64,000 nucleotides of DNA from Enterococcus larvae. Lineage in GTDB: Bacteria; Bacillota; Bacilli; Lactobacillales; Enterococcaceae. The notes below the pieces were generated by a model. The model searched no databases. It was given only the letters and a program-made list of their open reading frames with translations, and was not told the origin of the DNA. The stretch is taken from the NCBI RefSeq assembly GCF_017830045.1, contig NZ_JAEDXU010000002.1, forward strand, positions 248,001-312,000, written 5' to 3'. Numbering within the stretch: the stretch's first letter is position 1; the number at the start of each line of letters is the position of its first letter. A program made the position numbers and the translations under genes. Of this stretch, positions 37,879 through 44,984 are shown in pieces.

Positions 37879-38459
37879 TAGTAGTTGATACACATGAATT
37901 TCATTGGCAGTTCAAATCTTCTTGTGTTGCGAAAGGAAATCAGCTGGAAATAGATGCAACTGAAAAATCTGATTATTTTATTGACCCTGCTTCAGGGAAA
38001 AAATCAATCAACGCACCGTTTTTATATACTGAAATTGTTGGAGATTTCACCGTAAATGCAAAGGTCTCAACTGATTTTAAAGACGTTTATGATGCGTGTA
38101 CGCTATTATTTTGGGACCATGAACAGCTATGGGGGAAGCTCTGCTTTGAGTATACAGACATTGGAGCAAATGCTGTTGTCAGCGTGGTGACTCAAGGCAC
38201 TTCGGATGATGCGAATGGTCAGTCGATTACTACCAGTCATGTCTGGCTTCAAATTTCAAGACAGGGACAGCTTTTTTCTATGCACTATTCACTTAATGGC
38301 AGGGACTATCGGATGGTTCGTTACTTTTCCCTTCCGTGCAGTGAAAAGCTGAAGGTTGGCTTCTCTGCTCAATCGCCTCTAGGTAATGGTGGAACTGCGA
38401 AATTTAAGGAAATAACCATACGCAACAGCAGCTTAACAGATATGAGGGCAGGCAGCTAA
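37875..38459 (+). CDS. DUF1349 concanavalin-like protein
   Basis: 194 aa, no signal peptide. Beta-rich sequence with the DUF1349 pattern: NAPFLYTEIVGDFTVNAKVS, YDACTLLFWDHEQLWGKLCFEY and WLQISRQGQLFSMHYSLNG. These domains have a glucanase/concanavalin fold and act in glycan metabolism or binding. The ATG overlaps the transporter's stop (ATGA), so all three genes are translationally coupled. Substrate is unknown. Confidence 0.82.
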   Translation: MIVVDTHEFHWQFKSSCVAKGNQLEIDATEKSDYFIDPASGKKSINAPFLYTEIVGDFTVNAKVSTDFKDVYDACTLLFWDHEQLWGKLCFEYTDIGANAVVSVVTQGTSDDANGQSITTSHVWLQISRQGQLFSMHYSLNGRDYRMVRYFSLPCSEKLKVGFSAQSPLGNGGTAKFKEITIRNSSLTDMRAGS

Positions 38460-38465
38460 GCAAAA

Positions 38466-38510
38466 AAACAAGCACTGGGCATCTTAGATGCCTGAAGTGC
38501 TTGTTTTTTA
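38466..38510. terminator. bidirectional terminator between the DUF1349 gene and ohr
   Basis: AACAAGCACT-GGCATC pairs with GATGCC-AGTGCTTGTT; T/A runs on both sides. Confidence 0.88.
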
Positions 38511-38545
38511 TTGTTCCTAGTTGAAAGGCTTTATTCAGCATTTAG

Positions 38546-38947
38546 CTAAACAAGCGCTAGTTCTACTTCAATATTGCCGCGTGTTGCTTTAGAATATGGG
38601 CAAAAATCATGAGCCTTTTCCAAATATTCTTTTGCTGTCGTTTCGTCTAATCCATCCACATGAACATCCAATACGACTCCGATTTGATAACCGCCGTCAT
38701 CAGTTGTATATAAAGACACACGTGCTTTGACTGTTGTTTCAGCTTCAAGGTTATCTGCTTTCAGTACGTGCTGCAATGCTCCGTTAAAGCAGGAAGCATA
38801 GCCCGCAGCAAATAGCTGTTCAGGATTGGTTCCTTCAGCATGTAGTCCAGGGGGTGTAATCTTCAAATGCATTGCTCCATTTGGTGCTTCCACATAACCA
38901 TCTCTACCGCCGTGATTTGTCATCGCTGTTTCATACATTTTTTTCAT
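38546..38947 (-). CDS. organic hydroperoxide reductase (Ohr/OsmC family)
   Basis: 133 aa Ohr/OsmC-type thiol peroxidase. The two reactive cysteines are in AAGYASCFNGAL and AHDFCPYSKATRGN; the arginine typical of Ohr is less clear. It reduces organic hydroperoxides. GGAGG precedes the ATG. Its promoter (38980-39008) has an AATTAATT palindrome at the -35, where an OhrR-like repressor could bind; no ohrR gene is adjacent. Confidence 0.88.
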   Translation of the reverse strand: MKKMYETAMTNHGGRDGYVEAPNGAMHLKITPPGLHAEGTNPEQLFAAGYASCFNGALQHVLKADNLEAETTVKARVSLYTTDDGGYQIGVVLDVHVDGLDETTAKEYLEKAHDFCPYSKATRGNIEVELALV

Positions 38948-38979
38948 TATTTGTTCCTCCGTTCATACTACTTAATTCC

Positions 38980-39008
38980 ATTCTAGGACTTTAAAGGATT
39001 TCATTCAA
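38980..39008 (-). promoter_or_regulatory. promoter of the ohr-like gene
   Basis: Minus strand TTGAAT (39003-39008), 17-bp spacer, TAGAAT (38980-38985). AATTAATT at about 39007-39014 overlaps the -35. Confidence 0.6.
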
Positions 39009-39255
39009 TTAATTCGACTTGTGAAGAGTATGGTAAAATGGAGAGAGAAAACTGAAAAAGTAGTTAAAATAACATTTGTTATTTAGTGGTGATCGACTCT
39101 ATCATATGTCCATCTTGAGGATTTGGCAATCAAATAAAGTCAAAGAAGAACAGCTATAGCAGTTGGATGACTCGTGGGAAAAGTACAAAAGTTAATGCCT
39201 CAATAGGAGCTGATTTGATCACTGAAAACGACAAGTTAAAGGGCGAAGGGAATTA
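39009..39255. other. intergenic region upstream of the APH-like gene
   Basis: No gene or RNA recognised. Must contain the promoter of the four-gene operon that follows, but no convincing -35/-10 pair could be fixed. Confidence 0.5.
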
Positions 39256-40041
39256 GTGAAAATGAAAAATACATTATCCGGCGGACGCTCGGGAAAGATT
39301 TTTAAGATAAAAAATACGGTCGTACGTCCAGCAAATCCTTGGACAAAGAATGTTCACGGTTTTTTAGCCTATCTAAAAAATAAACAGATTGATTTTGTTC
39401 CAACGCCTATTGCGTTCTCTGATTCTGAGGAGATTGTTTCATTTATGGATGGCGCAGTCTATAATGAGCCTTTACCTGAAATGATGCTTACTGATGAGAT
39501 GATTATTTCAGCAGCGCGACTGCTCCGACAATTCCATGAGGCAGGCAGCAGTTATTTGAGCAGTCTGACAGGGCGGGAGGTATGGATGCTTGATTCCGCA
39601 GCTCAGCCGGAAGTGATGTGCCACGGGGATTTTGCACCGTATAATGTGACGATCATGGACGGGGTTGCCAAAAACTTGTTTGATTTTGATACGCTTCATC
39701 CTGGTAGTCGTTTAGAGGACATTTCCTATGCGGTGTACCGATGGGTTCCATTCTACTCAACGACTGAAGAGGGGGCGTTAGAGGAAAGGCAGCAATTAGA
39801 ACGGTTAAGGCTGTTTTTGGATACATACGATCTTTCTATGGCAGAAAGAGAAAGGCTTCCTGAAGCAATGATCAATCGATTGGAACAGCTAGTTCATTTT
39901 ATGCAGGTACAGGCTGAAAACGGGAATAGAGACTTTCAAAAAAATATTGATGATGGGCATCTTGGAAAATATCTTAATGATATTACCTATATCATTGGAA
40001 TGAAGGATAAGATACGTTCAGCTATTATGGAGGAATGTTAA
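39256..40041 (+). CDS. aminoglycoside-phosphotransferase-like kinase
   Basis: 261 aa. The APH/choline-kinase catalytic loop is MCHGDFAPYNVTIMD, followed by the metal-binding NLFDFDTLHPGSRLEDISYAVYRW. The GTG at 39256 has AAGGG 5 bases upstream; the ATG at 39262 is an alternative. It could phosphorylate an antibiotic or a cell metabolite; the family is broad and resistance is not shown. The stop overlaps the next gene's ATG. First gene of an operon with HD hydrolase, GNAT and LRR genes. Confidence 0.82.
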   Translation: MKMKNTLSGGRSGKIFKIKNTVVRPANPWTKNVHGFLAYLKNKQIDFVPTPIAFSDSEEIVSFMDGAVYNEPLPEMMLTDEMIISAARLLRQFHEAGSSYLSSLTGREVWMLDSAAQPEVMCHGDFAPYNVTIMDGVAKNLFDFDTLHPGSRLEDISYAVYRWVPFYSTTEEGALEERQQLERLRLFLDTYDLSMAERERLPEAMINRLEQLVHFMQVQAENGNRDFQKNIDDGHLGKYLNDITYIIGMKDKIRSAIMEEC

Positions 40042-41039
40042 TGAGAATTTCTGATGCACTTTACGGAGAATATATGTTAGAGGATGTCTTATCAGCATTG
40101 ATAGAAAGTAAGGAAATTCAAAGATTGAAGGACGTTCATATGGCTGGGGCAGCCTATCTCGTCGACTCCTGTTGGAATGAAACGAGATACGAGCATTCTG
40201 TGGGAGTTATGCTGCTGATTCGCCGTTTGGGCGGCTCATTAGAGGAACAAATAGCCGGCTTACTTCATGATGTGTCTCACACTGCCTTTTCTCATTTGAT
40301 TGACTTCGTCATGAAAAATACCAAAGAAGATTTTCACGAAGAAATCAAAGAGCAGCAACTTAAAGAGAGCACCATTCCAGCGATTTTAGCGGAATACGGT
40401 TATGACTATACAACTCTTTTGCTAAACGATGATCAGTGGTCGATTTTGGAACAGTCTGCTCCGGATATTTGTGCAGATCGCATCGATTACACATTAAGGG
40501 AAATTCACCGATATTTTGATGTTCCCCTCACTGAAATTCATGGATTCATCAAAGCTATGGAAATAATTGACGGAAAAATTGTTTTGACTGAGCTATTTTG
40601 GGGAGAATGGTTTGTTGATCAGTATAAGAAAATCGTGATTGATTTTTTCTATGCGCCTTTGAATGTTTACAGCTGTGAAATAGTTGGGAAAATGCTGGCT
40701 CACTCATTAAAAACAGGGGTGGTTACGGAATCTGACTTACATGAAACAGATACCTTTCTTTGGCAGAAAATGACTATTTCAAAAGATCGACAGCTGCATG
40801 CATGGGCTAAACAGCTGCGGGCAAAGATTTCTTTTGCATTTGTTGATGAGGATTCGATGTATGATCTTCACCAGCAAAAGAAAGTCAGATATGTTGACCC
40901 GTTGATTGAGTACCAAGGCGATGTGATTAGCGTTTCTAAGCTTTCGCAATCAGCAGCTGAGCAAATCACACAAATGATTGAACAAGGGGAAAAAGGGATT
41001 TATTTGAGCTACAGGATAGAGGAAATAGTTGATAACTAG
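40041..41039 (+). CDS. HD-superfamily phosphohydrolase
   Basis: 332 aa. HD motifs: RYEHSVGVMLL, GLLHDVSHTAFSHL and DICADRIDYTLRE, as in dNTPase-like/YdhJ HD proteins. The ATG at 40041 is used because GGAGG is 7 bases upstream, whereas the ATG at 40035 has only one base of spacing; it overlaps the APH stop (TAATG). Probably hydrolyses a phosphorylated nucleotide or metabolite. Substrate unknown. Confidence 0.85.
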   Translation: MRISDALYGEYMLEDVLSALIESKEIQRLKDVHMAGAAYLVDSCWNETRYEHSVGVMLLIRRLGGSLEEQIAGLLHDVSHTAFSHLIDFVMKNTKEDFHEEIKEQQLKESTIPAILAEYGYDYTTLLLNDDQWSILEQSAPDICADRIDYTLREIHRYFDVPLTEIHGFIKAMEIIDGKIVLTELFWGEWFVDQYKKIVIDFFYAPLNVYSCEIVGKMLAHSLKTGVVTESDLHETDTFLWQKMTISKDRQLHAWAKQLRAKISFAFVDEDSMYDLHQQKKVRYVDPLIEYQGDVISVSKLSQSAAEQITQMIEQGEKGIYLSYRIEEIVDN

Positions 41040-41053
41040 AGGAGGAGGATAAT

Positions 41054-41527
41054 GTGGAACTGACAGCATATACCGGCCAGAAAGAATACGCCAGACAGAT
41101 AGAAAGCTATCAACTACCTGATGAGCAGATACTTTTTTCAGGGCTGCCGGCTACAGCCATTAAGCTCGCTGAGGGTGATCCAGATAAATATCCTATCTTT
41201 TTGGTAGATGATCAGCAGTTACCAGTATTTTTTATTCTGCATAAAAATGAAGGAGTCAAGCCATACACTGCAAATGATCAAGCGATGCTCCTTAGAAGCT
41301 TTTCGACAAATTTTATTTATCAGGGAATGGGATATGCTAAGACAGCGCTGAAAATTTTGGATAGCTATGTTCATGATCATTTTCCAGAGATAAATGAAAT
41401 TGTATTAGCTGTGAATGCAGCGAATCAGCCGGCAATTTGTTTGTATCAAGCTTGTGGTTACCAAGAAACAGGTGACGTGATAAAGACAGAGTATGGGCGA
41501 TTATTGATTTTGTCAAAAAAATTGTAA
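41054..41527 (+). CDS. GNAT acetyltransferase
   Basis: 157 aa GNAT. The acetyl-CoA loop is IYQGMGYAKTALKILDSYV, and the C-terminal VNAANQPAICLYQACGYQETGD is typical. GTG start at 41054 with GGAGGAGG upstream (the ATG at 41052 is out of frame). Third gene of the operon; 16 bases to the LRR gene. Substrate unknown. Confidence 0.82.
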   Translation: MELTAYTGQKEYARQIESYQLPDEQILFSGLPATAIKLAEGDPDKYPIFLVDDQQLPVFFILHKNEGVKPYTANDQAMLLRSFSTNFIYQGMGYAKTALKILDSYVHDHFPEINEIVLAVNAANQPAICLYQACGYQETGDVIKTEYGRLLILSKKL

Positions 41528-41543
41528 AGAGGAGAATGTATAT

Positions 41544-42401
41544 ATGAAATTGGATTTTATGTCTAAGGGATTGAATACCTTGCCTGAATGTAGTTATGAT
41601 CCGTTAGAGGTCACAGCGTTTAATATCTATAACAATACTTTTGAGCAAATTCCCGAAGAGGCTTTTGAGATGAGGCACTTGAAAGATTTGAATATCTCTG
41701 TCAATCGAATCACATGTATTCCTGATGCAATCGATCAGTTAGGAGAATTGGAATCTGTGGATTTTGGGCACAATCAAATCAAACGTATACCCGCCTCCTT
41801 CTTCTCTTTAGCTAATCTTGCTGATTATGTCTATCTTCATAATAATCAACTGAAGGAGCTGCCGGATCTATTCGGAAAAACGAAAAAAATCATGTATTTG
41901 AATCTAAGTGATAATCAGCTATCTGAGCTTCCGACGAGTATCGGAGAACTGCAGGAGTTGTTGGAGCTAAGGGTCATGAATAATAAATTGGAAGAATTAC
42001 CTGCTTCACTGAACCAGCTAAAAAATCTGAGAGAGCTTTACTTGAAAAACAATCAATTGAAAGAAATTCACTTTGATGGAAGCCGCTGCGAGTGGCATAA
42101 AGTAAGAGTATTGGATTTCGAAGACAATCATATCCATTCTTTAGGATTGGACTTTTCGATCCTTCAGCGTCTGCAGCGATTGAATCTAAGAAATAACCAG
42201 TTGAAGACATTGCCAAAGGAAGTCGGACAGGCGAGTCAGCTGATTGAACTGGATTTGAGAAGCAATCACTTGCTGACCTTACCGATAGAGGTATTGGAAT
42301 TGAAGCAGCTGAAACGTCTTGATTTGCGGTGGAATCATGGGTTTGAGAAGCCTGAATGGTTTGAAGAGCTGGCTAAGCGGGATTGCGTAGTGTATTTATA
42401 G
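41544..42401 (+). CDS. cytoplasmic leucine-rich-repeat protein
   Basis: 285 aa with about nine to ten LRRs of 22-23 residues over most of its length, for instance LYLKNNQLKEI, LNLRNNQLKTLPKEVGQ and LDLRSNHLLTLPIEVLE. No signal peptide, anchor or catalytic domain, so it acts in the cytoplasm, most likely in protein binding. AGGAG precedes the ATG. Last gene of the APH-HD-GNAT-LRR operon. LRR proteins without secretion signals are unusual in enterococci. Confidence 0.87.
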   Translation: MKLDFMSKGLNTLPECSYDPLEVTAFNIYNNTFEQIPEEAFEMRHLKDLNISVNRITCIPDAIDQLGELESVDFGHNQIKRIPASFFSLANLADYVYLHNNQLKELPDLFGKTKKIMYLNLSDNQLSELPTSIGELQELLELRVMNNKLEELPASLNQLKNLRELYLKNNQLKEIHFDGSRCEWHKVRVLDFEDNHIHSLGLDFSILQRLQRLNLRNNQLKTLPKEVGQASQLIELDLRSNHLLTLPIEVLELKQLKRLDLRWNHGFEKPEWFEELAKRDCVVYL

Positions 42402-42452
42402 TCTAAGAACAATCATTCCTGCAGCTATTTAAAAAAAATTGGTGTATAGTAG

Positions 42453-42483
42453 TTGACTTAAAGTGGGCTTAAAGGTGTATACT
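42453..42483 (+). promoter_or_regulatory. MerR-type promoter (19-bp spacer) before the 89-aa protein
   Basis: TTGACT (42453-42458), 19-bp spacer, TATACT (42478-42483). CTTAAAG occurs twice, 11 bases apart (42457-42463 and 42468-42474); since CTT-N-AAG is self-complementary it also forms a 6-of-7 dyad. 22 of 31 positions match the promoter at 60082-60112. Confidence 0.6.
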
Positions 42484-42513
42484 TTTAGTTGTAATATATT
42501 TTATACAACTAAA
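42484..42513 (+). promoter_or_regulatory. inverted repeat in the 5' leader of the 89-aa gene
   Basis: Perfect 10-bp arms TTTAGTTGTA/TACAACTAAA with a 10-base AT loop, between the -10 and the GGGGGAG ribosome site. Could be an operator or an mRNA hairpin. Confidence 0.5.
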
Positions 42514-42526
42514 GGGGGAGATAGAC

Positions 42527-42796
42527 ATGTCCGGATCGCTAAAGTTGCTAAAGGGAACGGAGCAGAAAAAAGTAAATGTATACTTTACTTTTTCACAACG
42601 CAACCTGTACTTGATTCCAGCTCAGCGAGAGGCTCAGGAAAGCTTGATAGTTCCATTGAATAAAATCAGTGCAAAATGCAGCAGTAGAACTGTTCGATTG
42701 ACATTTTCAGAATCTGATAATAGGTATAAATTTTCTTTTGATGCGTCAGAAATGGATCAAAAGCTATGGGCTCGCTTGAATAAATCACACGAATAA
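42527..42796 (+). CDS. hypothetical protein, 89 aa
   Basis: Not recognised. A soluble basic protein beginning MSGSLKLLKGTEQKKVNVYF, likely beta-rich (alternating pattern up to about residue 75) with a short C-terminal helix, resembling a small PH-like or regulatory domain; this is only a fold impression. AAAGGGGGAG is well placed before the ATG. It has its own MerR-type promoter and terminator, so it is a single-gene unit. Confidence 0.72.
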   Translation: MSGSLKLLKGTEQKKVNVYFTFSQRNLYLIPAQREAQESLIVPLNKISAKCSSRTVRLTFSESDNRYKFSFDASEMDQKLWARLNKSHE

Positions 42797-42810
42797 GATT
42801 TTAAGCATAA

Positions 42811-42850
42811 AACGAACTGAATCTGTTAAGGGATTCCAGTTCGTTTTTTT
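42811..42850 (+). terminator. terminator after the 89-aa gene
   Basis: AACGAACTG-AATC/GATT-CAGTTCGTT stem followed by a run of seven T. Confidence 0.85.
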
Positions 42851-42941
42851 ATTAAGCTGCTGTTAACTGTATCTTTTCTTCTTCTGTGAAAAACTATAGA
42901 ATAGATAGCAAGTAAATCAGATAAGGAGGATGGATAGGAAT

Positions 42942-43430
42942 ATGACAGGATATAGGATCAGACCAATCAATCAAGGAGAAGAAGAGCTGCTTGAGCTATT
43001 TCTTTATGAGGCAATTTTCCAACGGGAAGGAGTAGAGCCTTTACCAAGAAGTGTGATTCAACAGCCTGAGCTATACGTCTATATTGAGGATTTCGGTAAA
43101 AAGGATGACTATTGTCTTGTTGCTGAACAGGAGGACCAAATTGTTGGGGCTGTATGGACAAGGATTCTTTCAGGAAATCAAAGCGGATTTGGCAATTTAG
43201 ACGATCAAACACCGGAATTTGCGATTTCTGTATTAAAGGAGTTTCGAGGGATGGGCATAGGAAAAGCTCTAATGAGTACCATGTTGGAAGAGTTGAAGAC
43301 AAGGGGATATTCACGTGCATCTTTAGCTGTTCAGAAGGATAATTATGCGCTGAAGATGTATCAAAATTTGGGCTTTGAGATTATTGATTCGAATGAGGAA
43401 GAATATATCATGCTTCGATTGCTCGGCTAA
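42942..43430 (+). CDS. GNAT acetyltransferase
   Basis: 162 aa GNAT with acetyl-CoA loop LKEFRGMGIGKALMSTMLEEL and C-terminal VQKDNYALKMYQNLGFEIID. The ATG at 42942 is chosen because GGAGG (42925-42929) abuts the ATG at 42930. It has terminators on both sides, so it forms its own unit. Substrate unknown. Confidence 0.82.
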   Translation: MTGYRIRPINQGEEELLELFLYEAIFQREGVEPLPRSVIQQPELYVYIEDFGKKDDYCLVAEQEDQIVGAVWTRILSGNQSGFGNLDDQTPEFAISVLKEFRGMGIGKALMSTMLEELKTRGYSRASLAVQKDNYALKMYQNLGFEIIDSNEEEYIMLRLLG

Positions 43431-43479
43431 TTGTATTCGTGCATAAGTAAAAACGGAAATCTTATCTATCTTACATTAA

Positions 43480-43525
43480 AAAGGGCTGATACTCAGTGAT
43501 ATATTGAGTATTTAGCCTTTTTTTC
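43480..43525 (+). terminator. terminator after the GNAT gene
   Basis: AAGGGCT-ATACTCA pairs with TGAGTAT-AGCCTT, then a T-run. Confidence 0.88.
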
Positions 43526-43527
43526 TA

Positions 43528-43574
43528 TTGAAACAAAAATGAACTAATGGTATATTAAATGAACTGGTAGTTCA
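43528..43574 (+). promoter_or_regulatory. tetR promoter and operator
   Basis: TTGAAA (43528-43533), 17-bp spacer, TATATT (43551-43556). The 15-bp palindrome TGAACTGGTAGTTCA at 43560-43574 lies right after the -10, with an additional ATGAACT half site in the spacer: a probable autoregulatory TetR operator. Confidence 0.65.
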
Positions 43575-43589
43575 GAAAGGTAAGAAATA

Positions 43590-44201
43590 ATGGATAAAAA
43601 AGAAGCGATGGCACAATTCCATCAAGAAAGAATCATTGAAGCCGCAGAGCGACTATTCTTAGCTAACGGTATAGAAGCCACTACGATGGACATGATTGCA
43701 AGGGAAGCAAATTACAGTAAAACAACGATTTATAATTATTTTAGTAGTAAACAGGAAATTTACTATACAGTAACTTATCAAAGTTTTCTTATGGAGAAAA
43801 AAATCTTAGAAGAAGTGCTTGAAAGAGAACAAGATTTTTTTGATCAATATTTTTCTATCTGTCAATCGATGGTCGTCTTTCAAAAAAACTATCCGTTGTA
43901 TTTTGACACGTTATTGGAAACGATTGATATCAATTCGGATGAACCTATCTTGAACGCTATCTATGATATTGGAGAAGAGATAAATGGTATTCTCCAAAGA
44001 ATGCTGGAAAAAGGAATTGAGGAAGGTCAAATATCAGCAGATATAAAGTTCCCGGAAGTCATCTATATCATGTGGTCCTCTATTGCCGGAATAATCACTA
44101 TGGCGAATAAAAAAGAGGACTATTTCACACAGACATTAGATATGTCAATGACAGCTTTTAGAAACTATGGATTCAAATTATTACTTCAAGGTCTAATGTA
44201 A
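43590..44201 (+). CDS. TetR-family regulator
   Basis: 203 aa. N-terminal HTH: RIIEAAERLFLANGIEATTMDMIAREANYSKTTIYNYFSSKQEI in segments at residues about 14-56, with the canonical TTIYNYF recognition helix. The C-terminal half is helical and would bind an inducer. An operator-like palindrome lies in its promoter. The next gene, a membrane FMN-binding protein, follows 13 bases later and is the presumed target. Confidence 0.9.
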   Translation: MDKKEAMAQFHQERIIEAAERLFLANGIEATTMDMIAREANYSKTTIYNYFSSKQEIYYTVTYQSFLMEKKILEEVLEREQDFFDQYFSICQSMVVFQKNYPLYFDTLLETIDINSDEPILNAIYDIGEEINGILQRMLEKGIEEGQISADIKFPEVIYIMWSSIAGIITMANKKEDYFTQTLDMSMTAFRNYGFKLLLQGLM

Positions 44202-44214
44202 AGGGGAGGTACTC

Positions 44215-44622
44215 ATGAAGCGTAAAAAGAAAATGATTATTTGGACAATTGGTTTATTAGGTAGTATTGGATTGATTTTTGGCTTGAATTACTTGTATAG
44301 GACATATAGATATAAACAGATAGTTGCGGATATTGTTATTGAGCCGGTTGATTTGGCTCAAATCTCAGATGGTGTATATTCTGGAGAATTTGATGCGCTT
44401 CTTGTTGGTTCAAAAACCAAAGTCACTGTGAAGGACAATCAGATTGCAGCAGTTGATCTGATTGAGCACAAGACAGAATTAGGAGAAAAGGCAGAAAAAA
44501 TCGTTGATGATGTAGTCAAGCAGCAGAGTTTGGAGGTCGATGTTGTCAGCGGCGCAACAAATAGCAGCAAAGTGATTCTGAAATCGATTGAGAATGCGCT
44601 GAATTCAGCAGTGGATAAGTAG
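44215..44622 (+). CDS. membrane-anchored FMN-binding domain protein
   Basis: 135 aa: one N-terminal signal anchor (about residues 6-26) and an extracellular FMN_bind domain with VVSGATNSSKVILKSIENAL. The Thr in SGAT is the site at which ApbE attaches FMN in RnfG/NqrC/PplA-type proteins, so this is probably a flavinylated extracellular redox protein. No ApbE or NADH dehydrogenase partner is in the window. GGGGAGG precedes the ATG. Co-transcribed with tetR. Confidence 0.85.
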   Translation: MKRKKKMIIWTIGLLGSIGLIFGLNYLYRTYRYKQIVADIVIEPVDLAQISDGVYSGEFDALLVGSKTKVTVKDNQIAAVDLIEHKTELGEKAEKIVDDVVKQQSLEVDVVSGATNSSKVILKSIENALNSAVDK

Positions 44623-44984
44623 CTCATTTGTGCGTATCAAGAACAAAATTTTCATTTTTTACAATTAAACGATAAGAATTTTTAAAAGAAGCAAGATTTT
44701 CAGAGAATATAAAAAAGATAATTATCAATATTGCAAAAAAAGTAAAACATCAGTTATTTTGGCTGATGTTTTTTGCTATACTTATAGTGAGCAAACAGCG
44801 TAAGAAGGTTTGGAATAAATCATAGATAAGTAAAGAAGAGTCAGCCGCTGCTGTAAAACATTAAAAATAGACCTTCGGGGGCTTTGATTCTTGTTTTTCA
44901 GCAGCTAGTCAAAAAAGAAGGAGTTATTGATCAAGGTATTCTTTACTCTGTGTCAGCTTAAACGGGAAAATAATTAAGAACTAC
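44623..44984. other. gap with terminator and possible structured leader
   Basis: Contains the terminator at 44746-44774, TATACT/TATAGT candidate -10 elements near 44775-44787, and a long 5' leader for the coiled-coil gene. In it GCTGCTG (about 44847-44853) can pair with CAGCAGC (about 44900-44906) around a C/G-rich ACCTTCGGGGGC. No known riboswitch class was recognised. Confidence 0.4.
44746..44774 (+). terminator. terminator after the tetR-FMN_bind operon
   Basis: AACATCAG/CTGATGTT stem followed by TTTTTT. Confidence 0.85.

Noticed and set aside
42463-42663. 66-codon frame overlapping the 89-aa gene
   Set aside because: Different frame, starts upstream of the promoter -10, and the 89-aa frame has the proper ribosome site.
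44800-44940. Known riboswitch in the leader of the coiled-coil gene
   Set aside because: Some pairing is possible, but no conserved core of any class I know could be matched.
44926-44977. 16-codon TTG ORF before the coiled-coil gene as a leader peptide
   Set aside because: Spacing to the AAGGAG is short, there is no competing hairpin pair, and the composition is unremarkable.
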